From Haplomitrium mnioides (Eukaryota; Marchantiophyta; Haplomitriopsida; Calobryales), in contig JBNGIS010010687.1 in NCBI GenBank assembly GCA_049999725.1, positions 36,259-59,417 on the forward strand: a stretch of 23,159 nt of DNA, given 5' to 3'. Numbering within the stretch: the stretch's first letter is position 1; every line of letters starts with the position of its first letter. Of the stretch, positions 1 to 10,085 are shown piece by piece. A program made the position numbers and the translations under genes. The notes under the pieces are model-generated. The model made no database searches, had not been told where the DNA came from, and saw only the letters and a list, made by a program, of their open reading frames with translations.

Positions 1-150
1 CTTCTCTCCCCTCCCTTTTCCCCCTTACCTTCTATTCTCTGTTATTTCCGCGGATTTCCCCCCTCTATAGTCACCGTGCAATGCGAGCAAGTTGTAATGT
101 GAGTGGAGCGCAGGCGTGGATGGATTCGAATTGAGGGAGATGGACAGAAG

Positions 151-178
151 GAGGAATGGGAGGAATGGGAGGAATGGG
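151..178. repeat. 9-bp tandem repeat (GAGGAATGG)x3
   Basis: Three exact head-to-tail copies of GAGGAATGG plus one further G. On the minus strand they give a short Pro-Ile-Pro-Pro repeat inside an open frame, which is probably only a by-product of the repeat. Confidence 0.85.
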
Positions 179-856
179 TTTCGCAGAGTTGATTGGGGGA
201 AGATTTCGAGATAGAGGAGGGGAATTTGCGAGTGGGGGTGGGATCGATTGCCAGTTCATCGGATCACACAGGTAGGGAGACCGATTGATCAGAGCCAATC
301 CAGCCAGAGTGACCATCCGCATATCCCATTGCTGAGGATGGCTCAAGGAGCACAATGCGAGGCAAATCCGGAAACCTAGACATGAGAGCAAATCTCAATT
401 CGATCACTTGCGATCAGGATTGCTTACATGCAAGGGCATGGATGATGAGATGGGTTCTCGATCATCGAGGCAACAGCTATCTAGGAAACCAAATGTCGGC
501 TGGTCAATCGATCGATCGCTCGCTCCTGTCGTCACCGCGTGAGGAGCAGGCTGGATCAATCAGCACAGATCGATCCGGCAAGGGAAATCGCACAGATCGA
601 TACGGTGGGATCGATCAGCCAAATTTGAGTAGCCAGCAGGATTGCGCGAAGGGAGAGGAAGGCAGTTTGATCGAGGGGTATAGATCGCAGAGAAGGCTGG
701 ATGCAATGAGAGGTGTGCGAGGAGGAAATATGAACCAGGAAGAAATCAAGGGATCAAGAGGAATTGGATGAGGAATCGGCAGGGGAGTTGAGCGCTACAC
801 CAAGGACATCGAGGAGATTCGATCGTGGAGGGATAATAATCGGCCAGGAATAGGAG

Positions 857-894
857 GAGGATTGAATTTGAGGAAGGGAGGATTGAATTTGAGG
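857..894. repeat. Two direct copies of a 17-bp word, 21-bp period
   Basis: GAGGATTGAATTTGAGG occurs at 857-873 and again at 878-894, separated by four bases. It is a local duplication within the purine-rich block. Confidence 0.8.
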
Positions 895-1285
895 TTGGGG
901 GAGTGATGAATCGACAGGGAGAGAGCAGGAATCGAGCATGTTGGAGAATTTGAGGCTTGAGGAGTTTTCGCTAAGATCGAGCAGGGAGAACGCGAGTTGA
1001 AAGGAAGCATTTGGCGAGGCTGAAGGATTGCTCCAACAAGATCGAGCAGGAAATCGAGGTTTGGTTTGAGTGGAGATTCGGATAAACAGGGAGGATTGGA
1101 TGAGGAAGTAGGATTTCGAGGGAGGATTGAGGAAGGATCGCGAGAGGAGTGTGTAGGGAAGAATTCAGGAGGGGAAAACGGGTGCGCAGAGGAGAATCAA
1201 GCGCGTAGGGAGGAATTGTCGAGTATGAAATTGAGCTTGGGAGGAATTTCGCGAGCAGAGAAATCGCAGGCAGAGGGAGGAATGA

Positions 1286-1609
1286 TCGTCAGGCTGCATG
1301 GAGGACAGAAATCGCGCACTGGAGGAGATTTACAATTCAATCAAGGGGAGGAAAATTCGATCGGGGGAGGCACTCTGCCGAGAGGCTTTGGATGAGGGAG
1401 AGTGATCGTACACCCCTCTCGAGACTTCAGCTGTGGGAGTTGCAGATCGTGATCCTCTTCTTTCACCTTTTCCAACAACTGGTGTTCTCCAAGGTGACTC
1501 TGTTGCATTGCGGACGCTGGCTTTACCCCTTGATGCTTCACTCCATGTCCGCAAATGTGGAGTCGGACAAGCAAAAGTAACAGAATCCTTTGGTGGTGGA
1601 ACAAAATAG
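1286..1609 (+). pseudogene. Degenerate coding-like stretch, unknown product
   Basis: One plus-strand frame is open from about 1286 to a TGA at 1403-1405, then for 67 codons from 1406 to a TAG at 1607-1609. The first part is charged (EEIYNSIKGRK, ALCREALDEGE). The second is Leu/Pro/Val-rich with a mixed, protein-like composition (for example ALRTLALPLDASLHV). No family was recognised. Two overlapping minus-strand frames, up to 139 codons, are also open here; they are Ser/Arg/Pro-rich and look like antisense shadows. With no ATG, domain or partner it is at best a piece of a broken gene or transposon protein. Confidence 0.25.
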
Positions 1610-1890
1610 TTCCTTCCCTGCCTCTTAGAGTTGGTGTGGACAGACGTTCGACATGCTTGACTCCTCGCCTCGTTGTATGAAGCTTGCAGTGATGAAGACC
1701 TTGGTGCAAACACACGATCAGCATGGACTTCCCACTTTCCCGGACTCACTTTGCGACGCTTCAGAGGAGTCTGAAAACAGAGACGCCAGGTTCAAAGTTG
1801 GCATCTTCAAGGTAGATCTCCACATCCGTTTTACTGGAGGGAGAAGCTCGCGCAAGAAGAGGGGAAGGAGGAGGCTCGAGCGGATAGGCA

Positions 1891-2322
1891 ATGCTGCAGG
1901 TCGTAGTACCTATGTGCCTGGATACGCGTTGGGGTTCAGACTCTCATTTAAAGTCTTATGAGAGATCATATGAGATGCTACTGGAGCTGGAAGCCTCTAG
2001 GGGAGACTCGAAATTGGGTTCGGATGCAATTGGGTTCACAAATATGAACCTGTTGCAATCGTCTCTGCGGCAACCGCAGCCGGCTGTGAGTCGTCAGCCC
2101 TCTTTGGGATCTGGCTTAATGGAAGATGCGTATTAGTTTATGGGTTTGCCCACGTCCATTGCTGGAGCTACTGATGGGTTTGGTTCTACACCTTCTAGCA
2201 GGCCAGGATCCAAAAAATTAGCTCCGCGTGTGGCACCAGTCAGAACCGCAGCAGACATTCATCCCCAAGCACATCAATCTGAAACCTCTTTAGGTAGTGG
2301 ACAAGGGGGAGAGGAGAATTGA
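1891..2322 (+). pseudogene. Broken open frame, low-complexity C-terminal-like tail
   Basis: A single plus-strand frame runs 144 codons including the terminal stop, with one internal TAG at 2134-2136. The product is hydrophilic, rich in Ser, Gly, Pro and Gln, and resembles a disordered protein tail (pieces: LLQSSLRQPQPAVSRQPSLG, RPGSKKLAPRVAPVRTAADI). An overlapping frame at 1653-1961 contains a basic patch (RSSRKKRGRRR) and may be an upstream part in another phase. I do not recognise the family. The combination fits a decayed gene or element tail, but chance in GC-richer DNA cannot be excluded. Confidence 0.3.
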
Positions 2323-2467
2323 ACACCAAGAAGGATTCATGGAGGAGAGTTCGTCATGAGAAATTTTCAGTCTAGAATCTTCACAGCCTTTGCCATTGGG
2401 AGTTGAACCTGACCATTGTGTGAAGGAAGATTGATCGATCAGGCTGGACCAACCGAACAAGTAGGGG

Positions 2468-2548
2468 ATGGCGAGGCTGGAGAAATGGAGAGAGGAGATT
2501 GAGAGGATCGAACAGAGAAGGCTGGATGGGTTGAGGGAGCTTGTTTGA
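2468..2548 (+). pseudogene. 26-codon coiled-coil-like ORF fragment
   Basis: ATG at 2468 opens a short frame with a heptad-like, Glu/Arg-rich product (motif EKWREEIERIEQRRLDGL), ending at TGA 2546-2548. A TAG lies just upstream in frame. The composition matches the charged stretches near 1.0-1.4 kb, so it may be another piece of the same lost coiled-coil protein. No function is assigned. Confidence 0.2.
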
Positions 2549-3334
2549 GATACGTTTCAACAACGACACTATAGTTCGGGAACAAGTAAAAAGCAAGACA
2601 TAAAAAATTTGACTAAGTTGAGTAAGCGACGAATGACACAAAAGAGCTAAGAAAGAAAAAAGGGACAAAAACCTCAAACCTAGAGCCTCTAAACTTAGAG
2701 GAGTAAACCAGGTAGGGCCAAATGCCTGGGAGAGCTTTCAAACGGGACCTAAACTAAAGTTAACAATTCAAAATGGTGAGAGGGGAGGTTTTGGGCCAAA
2801 AAGCGACAGGGCCTTCACGCAAGACCTAGATTTTTAGTTAGTTGCAGCTAAAGTAGGAGTAAGTTAGCGAGTAGTCAAGGCTTAAAAGGTACGCACAAGA
2901 GCAATAAAGAAAAAAGAGGGGGGGGGGGGGGGGGGGGAGGTATAGGCTTCTCAAGGGCTCATTGTTAGGGATACATTTAAGAGGCACGATAGGAGAGCAT
3001 TGGGGGTGTGACATAGAGGAGGAGAGGGACAATGAAGAAAGGCTATCGTGCGAGAAGGACCGGAGGCATTGCGGTTGGGTATGAGGGGCTAAAGAATTGG
3101 GTGGATTGTGGAGTCACGGAGGGCACACACAGGTGGACCAATTTTTTGGAGGTACTGCTAGGGCCAAGCAAAACATTTTCCAAGAACTCGAAGGTGGGGT
3201 CAATTTCTTCAAGTCGCTACAGGTGGGAGGTATCAGCGGTTGTAGTTTTTTCTCTATCTCTGTGTCAACTGTTGTGCTGCCAGAAGCTACTCTATAATAC
3301 CGGAGTAAGCTGTAGATTAAGTTCAGAGTGAATC
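2549..3334. other. No supported gene; contains a 20-G run
   Basis: AT-richer DNA with short open frames on both strands, the longest being 3032-3331 plus (99 codons) with no recognisable domain. The distinctive element is the G homopolymer at 2918-2937. Nothing else is assigned. Confidence 0.4.
2918..2937 (+). repeat. Poly-G tract, 20 G
   Basis: An uninterrupted run of 20 G preceded by an A-rich purine stretch. Such runs are slippage-prone and can form G-quadruplex on the plus strand. The exact length may be unreliable in any assembly. Confidence 0.85.
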
Positions 3335-3426
3335 CAGTGCACCTTGGAGGGTGCATTGTGTGTTAATTTCTCTAAAAAAACAGTGCACCTTGGAGGGTGC
3401 ACTGTGTGTTAATTTCTCTAAAAAAA
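3335..3426. repeat. 46-bp tandem duplication, each unit with a hairpin
   Basis: Two head-to-tail 46-bp units (3335-3380 and 3381-3426), differing by one base. Each begins with an inverted repeat, arms CAGTGCACC and GGTGCACTG around the six-base loop TTGGAG. The arms are perfect in the second unit and have one mismatch (ATTG) in the first. Each unit ends with TTAATTTCTCT and a run of A. Confidence 0.9.
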
Positions 3427-3621
3427 CACTAGTTTGGAGTTTTGGTTGGACAGATGGCGCTTGACGATTCTGTCGAGGAATTCAACAGGTGTCTGGGAAA
3501 AAGAGTGAGAGCCAGCAACTGGGAAGGCTATCTTCCATAGGTGGAAGTTAAATAAAACCTCTTCCGAGCTTGAGGAAGTAAATTCAAGGCTTCTAGCGAT
3601 GGAAGTTGAAAACTATCTGAA

Positions 3622-3653
<32 letters not shown>

Positions 3654-4360
3654 GGAGTCTATTGTCGCTGTGCTAGTGACTGAGTAGAACTGTTGTGTGT
3701 GTTTAGGGCCAGCAAGCCTCAGTGTGATGTTTGTAAATTTATGCTATATTATTTGAGTGCATTGAGTTATTTGGAAGAACGAGTGTTGGTTGTAAGTGTG
3801 AGAGTGTGTATGTGGCACATGGTGGCTATAAGTAGTCTACTCAAACAATAAACTCCATTCTAGGGCAGGCTGTAAATATATCAGAAGAGTGGGGTAGACA
3901 TCCTAGGGTGTGGTAGAGTTATTCCAGAGTGCGTAAAGAGGAGTTAGGGTCAATTCAGTGCAGAGCCCCTCTCATAAAAGGTTCCAAAATAGAAAATCAG
4001 CCTTAAGTCGGTGCAATTTGGTAGAAAAGGAGATAAGAGACTGACCTTAGGGCTGATAGCTTCCTTTCTCCTCTATACTCTTCTTGCATGCACATTAACC
4101 TCCAATCGTAGACCTTAACAAATTCTTTAGTTCAATCTTGAGCGTCTCGTGCAAAGAATGTAGCTTGGCTACTCTAGACTCCCAAGGATGGGTCGAGGCT
4201 TTATGGCAAGGAACATAACAAAAGAGATAGAAAACTTGGCATGATAAGTACTGAACTCACCCAAATAAAAAAATACTGATAAACACTAAAAACCTACAAC
4301 AACCAAACACATGAACACAAAATCCTATGGCTACTACTACAATGACGCAAGGCAGATTCT
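3427..4360. other. Non-coding stretch with microsatellite; possible LTR-like promoter motifs
   Basis: No supported gene. A TATAAG box near 3827 followed by an AATAAA-like word near 3847 would fit an LTR or promoter, but no matching repeat end or duplication was found, so this is only a remark. The (TG)14 tract lies at 3626-3653. Confidence 0.3.
3626..3653. repeat. (TG)14 microsatellite
   Basis: Fourteen perfect TG units. A polymorphism-prone dinucleotide repeat. Confidence 0.95.
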
Positions 4361-6297
4361 TCATGGTGGTTTAAATTGAACATGGGACACGCTCATACAT
4401 AGATCTGCCACTAAGTCAGTGACTACTCCAGGATCCCATATTTGTCTCTTGAATTGGTCATATTCTAGCAATGGATCCTTTGTGGAACTTGAGGTTGGAG
4501 TATGCAAAGAACTTGTACTATCAAAAGCTATGACATTGGTTGGAGAACAAGTCTGGGATAGAATCATCATGTTTTCCACAACTTGAGTCGCATAATACAA
4601 CAATATATGTGGAGATTAGAGGTTTACTCTAGGATGAACTCCAGTGTCTAGAACCATGAATATTGGTTCAATCTGTATTGAAAACTGCAAGTCAAAGCAA
4701 GAGGCAAGGTTGTCTTCAAAGCTTGAGATAAGGAATACCTTATATGGATATGGAAGAACTTCTTATTATGAACTCTCTTCTTCCCTAACAATTGGTCCAA
4801 ACAATGAACCAAAAAATGTGTCCTCTTGATCAAGGATGGCAAAAGCACAATCTACACTCGATGTACTCTTTGGCACAGTATGTGAAACTATAGGCTTTTG
4901 TTCCATAGCTCAAACTCTAAAAGCTCCTAATTCCGGTAGTGAAAAGTTATCACTTGGGATATGTTTGTGCTTGTCTCTAATGTCTTCACAATCTAGCATA
5001 CTATGTAGTTGGTTTGAAATGACCAACAATTATCCAAACTGTACATCCTTATGCTGGCTTGAATCAAACAAACACCCAAAATAATCTTTCTCCACATCAA
5101 GCTCTAGGATTTGCCCAACTTCCTCACGTGGAGTATCTTCCTCCTCATATTAGCTATGTTCAACCAACCACCCAAAATAATTTGTATCTGAATCATTCTC
5201 TAGAATTGTCCTATCTTCTTTGGGTGTGCCATTAGGAGGGTTTACATTGGCTAAAGTCATTGATGGCACAATCTTGCAAGAATATGCACTATCCTTTGAT
5301 TTTCTCTGTTGATGTCGCTTGATGTTGCCAGAGACTTTGAAGGTAATTGGGTATTGAAGATGTTAGAACGATTTTAGTAAATGGTTGTTTGAGAAAACTT
5401 GCACTTAGGAAAATGTTCCAACGATAGCATTGCCTCCACTTGAGGGTTGATTCTGCCTCATGAAAGTCTAAATTGCTTGGTGCCACTTCAGTCTCTTGTG
5501 GAACATCCACACTCAAAATTTTGATTTGTATGGTTATCTTGTTGTACTTCTTGGACGCATGGCACCTATGGAGCAATTGGTGACAACAAAGGTTCTGGTA
5601 GAGGAGCTTCTAGTGGTTGTGAGAGCACTGGATTGGGTATTGGCAACTCTGAAGTTGGCTGCTCCACCTGCTAAAATTGTATGGATTGTAACAGTGGTGG
5701 TTCAACATTGTGTAGTTGTTGACCTAGGGAGTACTCTGACAAAGATGGTTGCTTCTTATAGTGTGAATGGCCCTCTTGGGGATAATATTGCAGTGGTAAA
5801 GGCTACTCAGAACCCTAACATAGATACACTTAGTACTATGGCAGCTGGCAAGGCTATTGATGGTACTATGGCTCCTACTGTGGCAGATAATAGTTGTGTT
5901 GATACTTGGGCTGTTGTGGCTGTTATCTAGAGTAGGGCACTTCTCTGGGTATACAAGGTTGGTACATAACCTGGTTTGTAGACTAAGGTGCTTGATAGAA
6001 AGCTTGGTGTTGTACCGGTTGGTAAGGTGTTTGGTATGTTGCCGGTTGGTATTGCCCTTGAGATGATGACTTATAAGGCATTTGAGTGAAATTTTGGGTT
6101 GTTTGGGCAAGGGACTGAAATACAAGAAGAGTTCCTTTTGCTTGGAGCGTCTTGTATCGTTGCAAGCATAGGAAGACTATAGTTCCATGTTTTGATGTCA
6201 AGCAAATATTACATATGCTAGGTTTCATGTTAGATGATCCAGAGAAAATGATATAGCTTAATGTTTTAACTCTTGCGGGAAAATATTGTGATACCAT
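4361..6297 (-). pseudogene. Decayed gag-like protein with degenerate zinc knuckle (R1 copy A)
   Basis: The frame starts at an ATG at 6295-6297 (MVSQYF...). About residue 29 it has a C-X2-C-X4-H-X4-F pattern (CNICLTSKHGTIVF), a CCHC zinc knuckle whose last Cys is Phe. A Gln/Tyr/Pro-rich region follows (YQPATYQTPYQPVQHQAFYQ), then an acidic/Pro-rich part, then a long downstream section. From about 5170 to 4361 that section stays in one frame across several stops (pieces LELDVEKDYFGCLFDSS and DQEDTFFGSLFGPIVREEE). Many stops and at least one frameshift lie between 5900 and 5290. Knuckle plus Gln/Tyr/Pro-rich tail is typical of plant Gypsy gag, which is my best reading; a captured host gene is possible. 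No protease or polymerase motif follows. It is dead. Confidence 0.55.
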
Positions 6298-7056
6298 TGC
6301 AAATCAAGCTGTTTTGTTGAGGTTTTAAAAACAAAACTATTTTTGGATTTTTTTAAAATTTTTGTATACAACTAAATATCAACACTTAACTAATAGCTAC
6401 TCCAAGAAACTGGTAGAGCACTTCTATTACTAGGATGTAAAGAACTAAGACACATATAGACATGTTAAGTAGTTCTAGAAAGAGTGGGAGGAGGAGGAGG
6501 ATGCTTCATACCCCAAATGAAACAGATGCATTCATGTGAGATTTGGGTCAAGACTTAGAAACTCCATAAGAGGGATGAAGCACAAAAAATAAAAGGAAAC
6601 CTGCAACCCAAGGCCTTTGGCCTAACATGCAAATGCAAATAGAAATGACAAAAAAAGGTGTGGCACACCTCAAATATGGAATGGAAGAGTACTAAGCTGG
6701 ATCAAACAAAAACGTGACAGTTCATGGGATACAAAAGTACTTGACCCTCAAGAGGAGAAGATAAAGCAAGGGAAAGGGAAAAGATGGAAAAGGAAAAGGG
6801 AAAAGATCAAGCAGAGGAAAGGAACAAGGTAAAAAGAGGAAAAGGGAAAAAATGAGGTAGGGGAAAGGGAAAAGATGGAAAGGGGAAAAGGGAAAAGATG
6901 AGGAAGGGGAAACGACAATGGTGTTACTGTTAGGTCTTCATGCACAAGGCATAGGGGGAGGAGCCCTGCTCTAAGATATGTTGTAGCATAATGTCTAACA
7001 TATGGTTTTGCATACTCTATAGGCACACTATTACTCCTTCAGTATGTATGAGATGA
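5076..7056 (-). repeat. Repeat family R1, copy A
   Basis: About 1.98 kb that recurs at 10077-12054 in the same orientation, roughly 85-88% identical by eye over aligned blocks. On the minus strand its order is a non-coding part with a purine-rich tract (on plus) at about 6753-6911, a TGGTATCACA motif, then a decayed gag-like frame. The homology to copy B stops abruptly at both ends, after GAGATGAC near 7056 and before CCAAAATAATCTT near 5076. In copy A the coding frame continues beyond the repeat edge to 4361, so the edge at 10077 is a truncation of copy B. R1 is probably part of a retroelement. Confidence 0.85.
6753..6911 (+). repeat. Purine-rich degenerate tandem repeat in R1 copy A
   Basis: About 160 bases made almost only of G and A, built from variants of GGGAAAAGATGGAAA and GGGAAAAGATGAGG. 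The corresponding tract in R1 copy B differs in unit number and order, so it has changed by slippage since duplication. On the minus strand it reads as a meaningless Phe/Pro/Leu/Ser run. Confidence 0.8.
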
Positions 7057-7425
7057 CTAATTGATTTCAGCTCAACTATTGGGAGGCTGTTTCCAGGAAG
7101 AAAATACTGGAAGAAAGTATATGAGGTTTTTTTTTCTTGGAAATTTGAGCATAAGAGATTGAAAGTGGTGGAAAATTTGAACATTTGAAGATGTTGATTG
7201 GAGCGGATCAAATTGGATCTTAGATAAAAAAAAAAATATGTTGAAGTAATTGACTTTAGAAGGCCAAAAAGACAGACCAAATGGGATGACTCTGAAAGTA
7301 TGATTCGATAAATCAGAAGGAGTTATTGCCATTGGTGGTTGAAGTTAAGGCGCTGTTAGTTGTCATTATGATGGGAAGGTGAAAGTGACCAAGAGGGTTA
7401 GAACAATTGTTTTCTCGCTCTATCA
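7057..7425. other. Spacer after R1 copy A, no gene seen
   Basis: AT-rich DNA between the R1 edge and a coding-like remnant. Open frames on the minus strand are short and without recognisable domains. It is not obviously similar to the sequence following R1 copy B. Confidence 0.4.
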
Positions 7426-7860
7426 ATGAAAGTATGCCAATGGGTTGAAGAGGCACCAAAGTTGCGTCGCGAAGGTCAAAGCGGAAGAAGGCATTGTTAC
7501 GCAATATTCAAGAAGACGAAGAGAAAACCGGAATTGCTGAAGAGATTCGACGAGTTTGAGAAATTGAGATGGAACAAGAAGAAGGACACCCAAGCATGTC
7601 GAAGGGACCAGTGAAGAGTTTGTATCTACCCAAGATCTCTTACGACTTGAAGAAGTGCTTGATGAAGCGAAGGTTATGAGGTTTCTTTAGCAAGATTTGG
7701 GCAATCAACATGTCTCCATTATTCAGGAAGGTGGAGATCATACAAATGAATGTGAAGGAGTCATAAATTGTTATGATGAATAGGAAGTCTAAAGTTGAGT
7801 TCACCGAAGAATCAATGAGAAATGTGTATGGATTAGTGGAGGAAGATTGTCTAGACAAGA
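7426..7860 (+). pseudogene. Charged, coiled-coil-like coding remnant, unknown
   Basis: ATG at 7426 opens 61 codons of very basic, charged peptide (KKTKRKPELLKRFDEFEKLR). Two other plus frames are also protein-like in the same stretch. One, from about 7590, reads EEFVSTQDLLRLEEVLDEAK and continues through one TAG to about 7780 (QEGGDHTNECEGVINCYDE). The switching of frames suggests a coding sequence broken by small indels. The family was not identified; a retroelement or transposon protein is plausible. Confidence 0.3.
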
Positions 7861-7870
7861 AACTGTGAGG

Positions 7871-8066
7871 AGATGAGCATTTGGCTTAATTGATAACAAA
7901 TCATTGTAGCATGAAGGATTGGTATAAGATTTTGAAAGTACTTGACTTGTTGGTGGAGGAGTTCATATAGATGAGCATTTGCCTTAATTGATAACAAATC
8001 ATTGTAGCATGAAGGATTGGTATAAGATTTTGAAAGTACTTGACTTGTTGGTGGAGGAGTTCATAT
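7871..8066. repeat. 98-bp direct tandem duplication
   Basis: 7871-7968 and 7969-8066 are adjacent copies differing at a single position (TTGGC against TTGCC). Near-perfect identity shows the duplication is much younger than the surrounding degenerate repeats. Confidence 0.95.
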
Positions 8067-8220
8067 AATTGTGGGGACATCTTTTGTTCTAACCAAAGTT
8101 TTATTATGTATCAAAGGAAATTTTTATTTTCTTGCTAAAAGGGTGGTGGAGTTAATTCAAAACTAAGTGGAGAGATATTGTGAATTATCATGGGCAAAGA
8201 ACCCAATAATTTGGTTTGGG
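8067..8220. other. AT-rich spacer, nothing seen
   Basis: Short sequence between the 98-bp duplication and the start of repeat R2 copy A. No motif or frame is supported. Confidence 0.5.
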
Positions 8221-9505
8221 CCATGCTTTCTCTGGAAATCTCCTACATGATTTGGATGTTCAGAGCATCTTTGTTGGGCTGCAAATAGTGTCAAGCCACA
8301 AACTCCAGCAGAAGTTTCATGCTAGAGATCTTCTCCTAGAATTTCTCACTACCTATTAGGATTCATAGAGATTTCTATCTTTGCACCACCGCTGCATTCA
8401 CTTAAAACGATCACCACTTCCAACACTCTTGTCGAAAATCTCCGTCCTGTCTTCACAAAACCTTTGAATAGTTATCTACTTGACCCTCCATTTCCTAATG
8501 ACATAAATTTTTTTCCTGAATCGCCTATCACTAAGACCGTGCACTAGTTATCTCACGCAATTGCCGATAAACTATGAAAACATGCGTTCCCCATGATCTA
8601 TTGCTGCTGTATTTTGAGAAGAATCGCACAACATGAAAAATGAACGCCACATTTGTTTTGAACCCACAACTTTGAATACCAGCATGATGACGCAAAATAA
8701 ATAGAACTTTCAGAGGTTCTACGAGGGTAGAACTTCAGTTGGATCAGTGGGGATTTCACAACTGTTTCCGTGCTCTATCCCTCCCCACTCTTTCATTCGA
8801 TCAAGTTTCGTCTAGAACCTCACATTCGTTCCAAAGCTGCCAACATTTTGCATGGAATCTCAAGAAAAGGACCTGTATTTTGATTATTGGGGCTCTGTAG
8901 AAACCATTCCTCCTTCCATCACAATTCGCCAAAGCTCTTGTTGCATTGTGATTCAATTTGGCCAGGTCTTCAATCGAGAGTATGGATGTGTCAGATAAGA
9001 AGACATGCGCTTGGATGTTAGCTCAGAAACCGCACCCACAGCCTACTTCCTAAGTCGATGTTTCTACCTCAGTCTCTCCCCCCTTTGACTACAATGCTGG
9101 TCCATTCCGTGTATTTTTCAAAGAATAGATCAATTCAGCCTTAGTTCAGGAGTTCACCATGACAATTTGATCCATCAATCTTGAGTTGGGGCCCCACATC
9201 GTCCCGTCTGTAACTTATCACCTTCTCTATTGACTCATCTGAAGTTTAGTCCGAGCTCAGCCCCGAGCTCTCGATCACTCGCTCTTCCATTGCAATCTCC
9301 CTGATTCAAGAATCACAATGACACCTTCGGCTTCCGTCACCACTAGAGCTTGCAAAACTGCACTTGACGTCTTAATCGATAGATATGTAGATAAATCTCA
9401 AGCTCTTCTTGTCACAAATCTGAAGAGAAATGTTATGTTTTTCCCTGCACCCTTCAATATGCATGTTACTGTTCATATCTCCTTTAGTCGTTCTAGCATC
9501 TGGAG
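8221..9505. repeat. Repeat family R2, copy A
   Basis: About 1.3 kb recurring at 14133-15400, same orientation, roughly 80-85% identical by eye. The shared left edge is GCCATGCTTTCTCT. The shared right edge is near the ATTTCTCC/ATATCTCC words, about 9480-9505. Both strands show interrupted open runs. On plus, an ATG at 8852 starts MESQEKDLYFDY, the same 12 residues as in copy B. On minus, copy B is the more open. I cannot decide the coding strand or family. No LTR ends, terminal inverted repeats or polymerase motifs were seen. Confidence 0.8.
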
Positions 9506-10076
9506 GAGTCTTTCCAAGAACAAAAACAAGCTATCTTCTGCACTATGGCTTTCCAACAACAAAATCGCACTATGGCGCGCACAAGAGAGAGGGGGGCAAA
9601 AATGAAGCCCCTCCTGTTTTTGTTAAAGGGAGCCCTAATCCCACTTATGGGAAAGTATTCCCTTTTTTTCATATCCACCATTGATACAAATCTTATCTGG
9701 ATTTCCCACCCTTGACTAGTAGCTTAGGCTTAGTGTTTTAATTAATATTTTAATATTTAATTTATTGTTTCTACTAAAACCAAACTACTTTTTAGAAATC
9801 CTGCTAGACACACCTACAAACATCAGCCAGCACCCATGCACACAACTGACTTGCAGGGGACATTTTTCTTCCTTTTTCCTTCCTTGGATGTATGAGCTTT
9901 TGCTTTTGCTTTTGCTTTTGCTTGATGTGGCTTGGTACCAATAATTTCAATGTAGATACTATTCCTACAATTGTACTTCTAAATCCTAAAGAAATTTACC
10001 TTTAACTTCAATGTCAAAGTCTATAATCTGATTCCTAATTGTTTCCTATATGTTTGGATGGTGTCGGCTGTTCAAG
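9506..10076. other. Spacer between R2-A and R1-B, with a hexanucleotide repeat
   Basis: No supported gene. The end of a plus frame (9318-9605) extends from R2 into this spacer but has no recognisable domain. A (GCTTTT) repeat lies at 9896-9923; otherwise AT-rich. Confidence 0.4.
9896..9923 (+). repeat. (GCTTTT)4.7 microsatellite
   Basis: Four perfect GCTTTT units and a partial fifth (GCTT). Confidence 0.9.
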
Positions 10077-10085
10077 CCAAAATAA

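Larger units (their letters stand above)
1..1285. other. Purine-rich, CpG/GATCGA-rich block without a clear gene
   Basis: The plus strand is strongly G/A-biased and carries many GATCGA and GATCGATC words (for example near 243, 506-520, 590 and 613). CpG is frequent here, unlike the AT-rich, CpG-poor rest of the window. Several open frames exist on both strands, but low stop density is expected in such sequence and none has a recognisable domain. One plus-strand stretch near 1000-1070 reads as charged, coiled-coil-like peptide (motif ERKHLARLKD), interrupted by stops. This may be the remnant of a charged protein or simply GA-rich DNA. No promoter or splice structure could be fixed. Confidence 0.4.

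Noticed and set aside
1330-1749. 139-codon minus-strand ORF
   Set aside because: Ser/Arg/Pro-rich, overlaps another minus frame and a plus coding-like frame in a low-stop region; no motif. Treated as a shadow.
3032-3331. 99-codon plus ORF starting MKKGYRARRTGG
   Set aside because: No domain, no homologous copy in the window, and an overlapping second frame of similar quality; insufficient to call a gene.
5496-5930. 144-codon plus frame in R1 copy A, related to the one in copy B
   Set aside because: Same antisense explanation. About 70% protein similarity between the copies is what DNA-level similarity alone would give.
8852-9000. MESQEKDLYFDY... frame conserved in both R2 copies
   Set aside because: Considered as a gene start, but stops follow in both copies and the minus strand is equally open in copy B; the coding strand is undecided.
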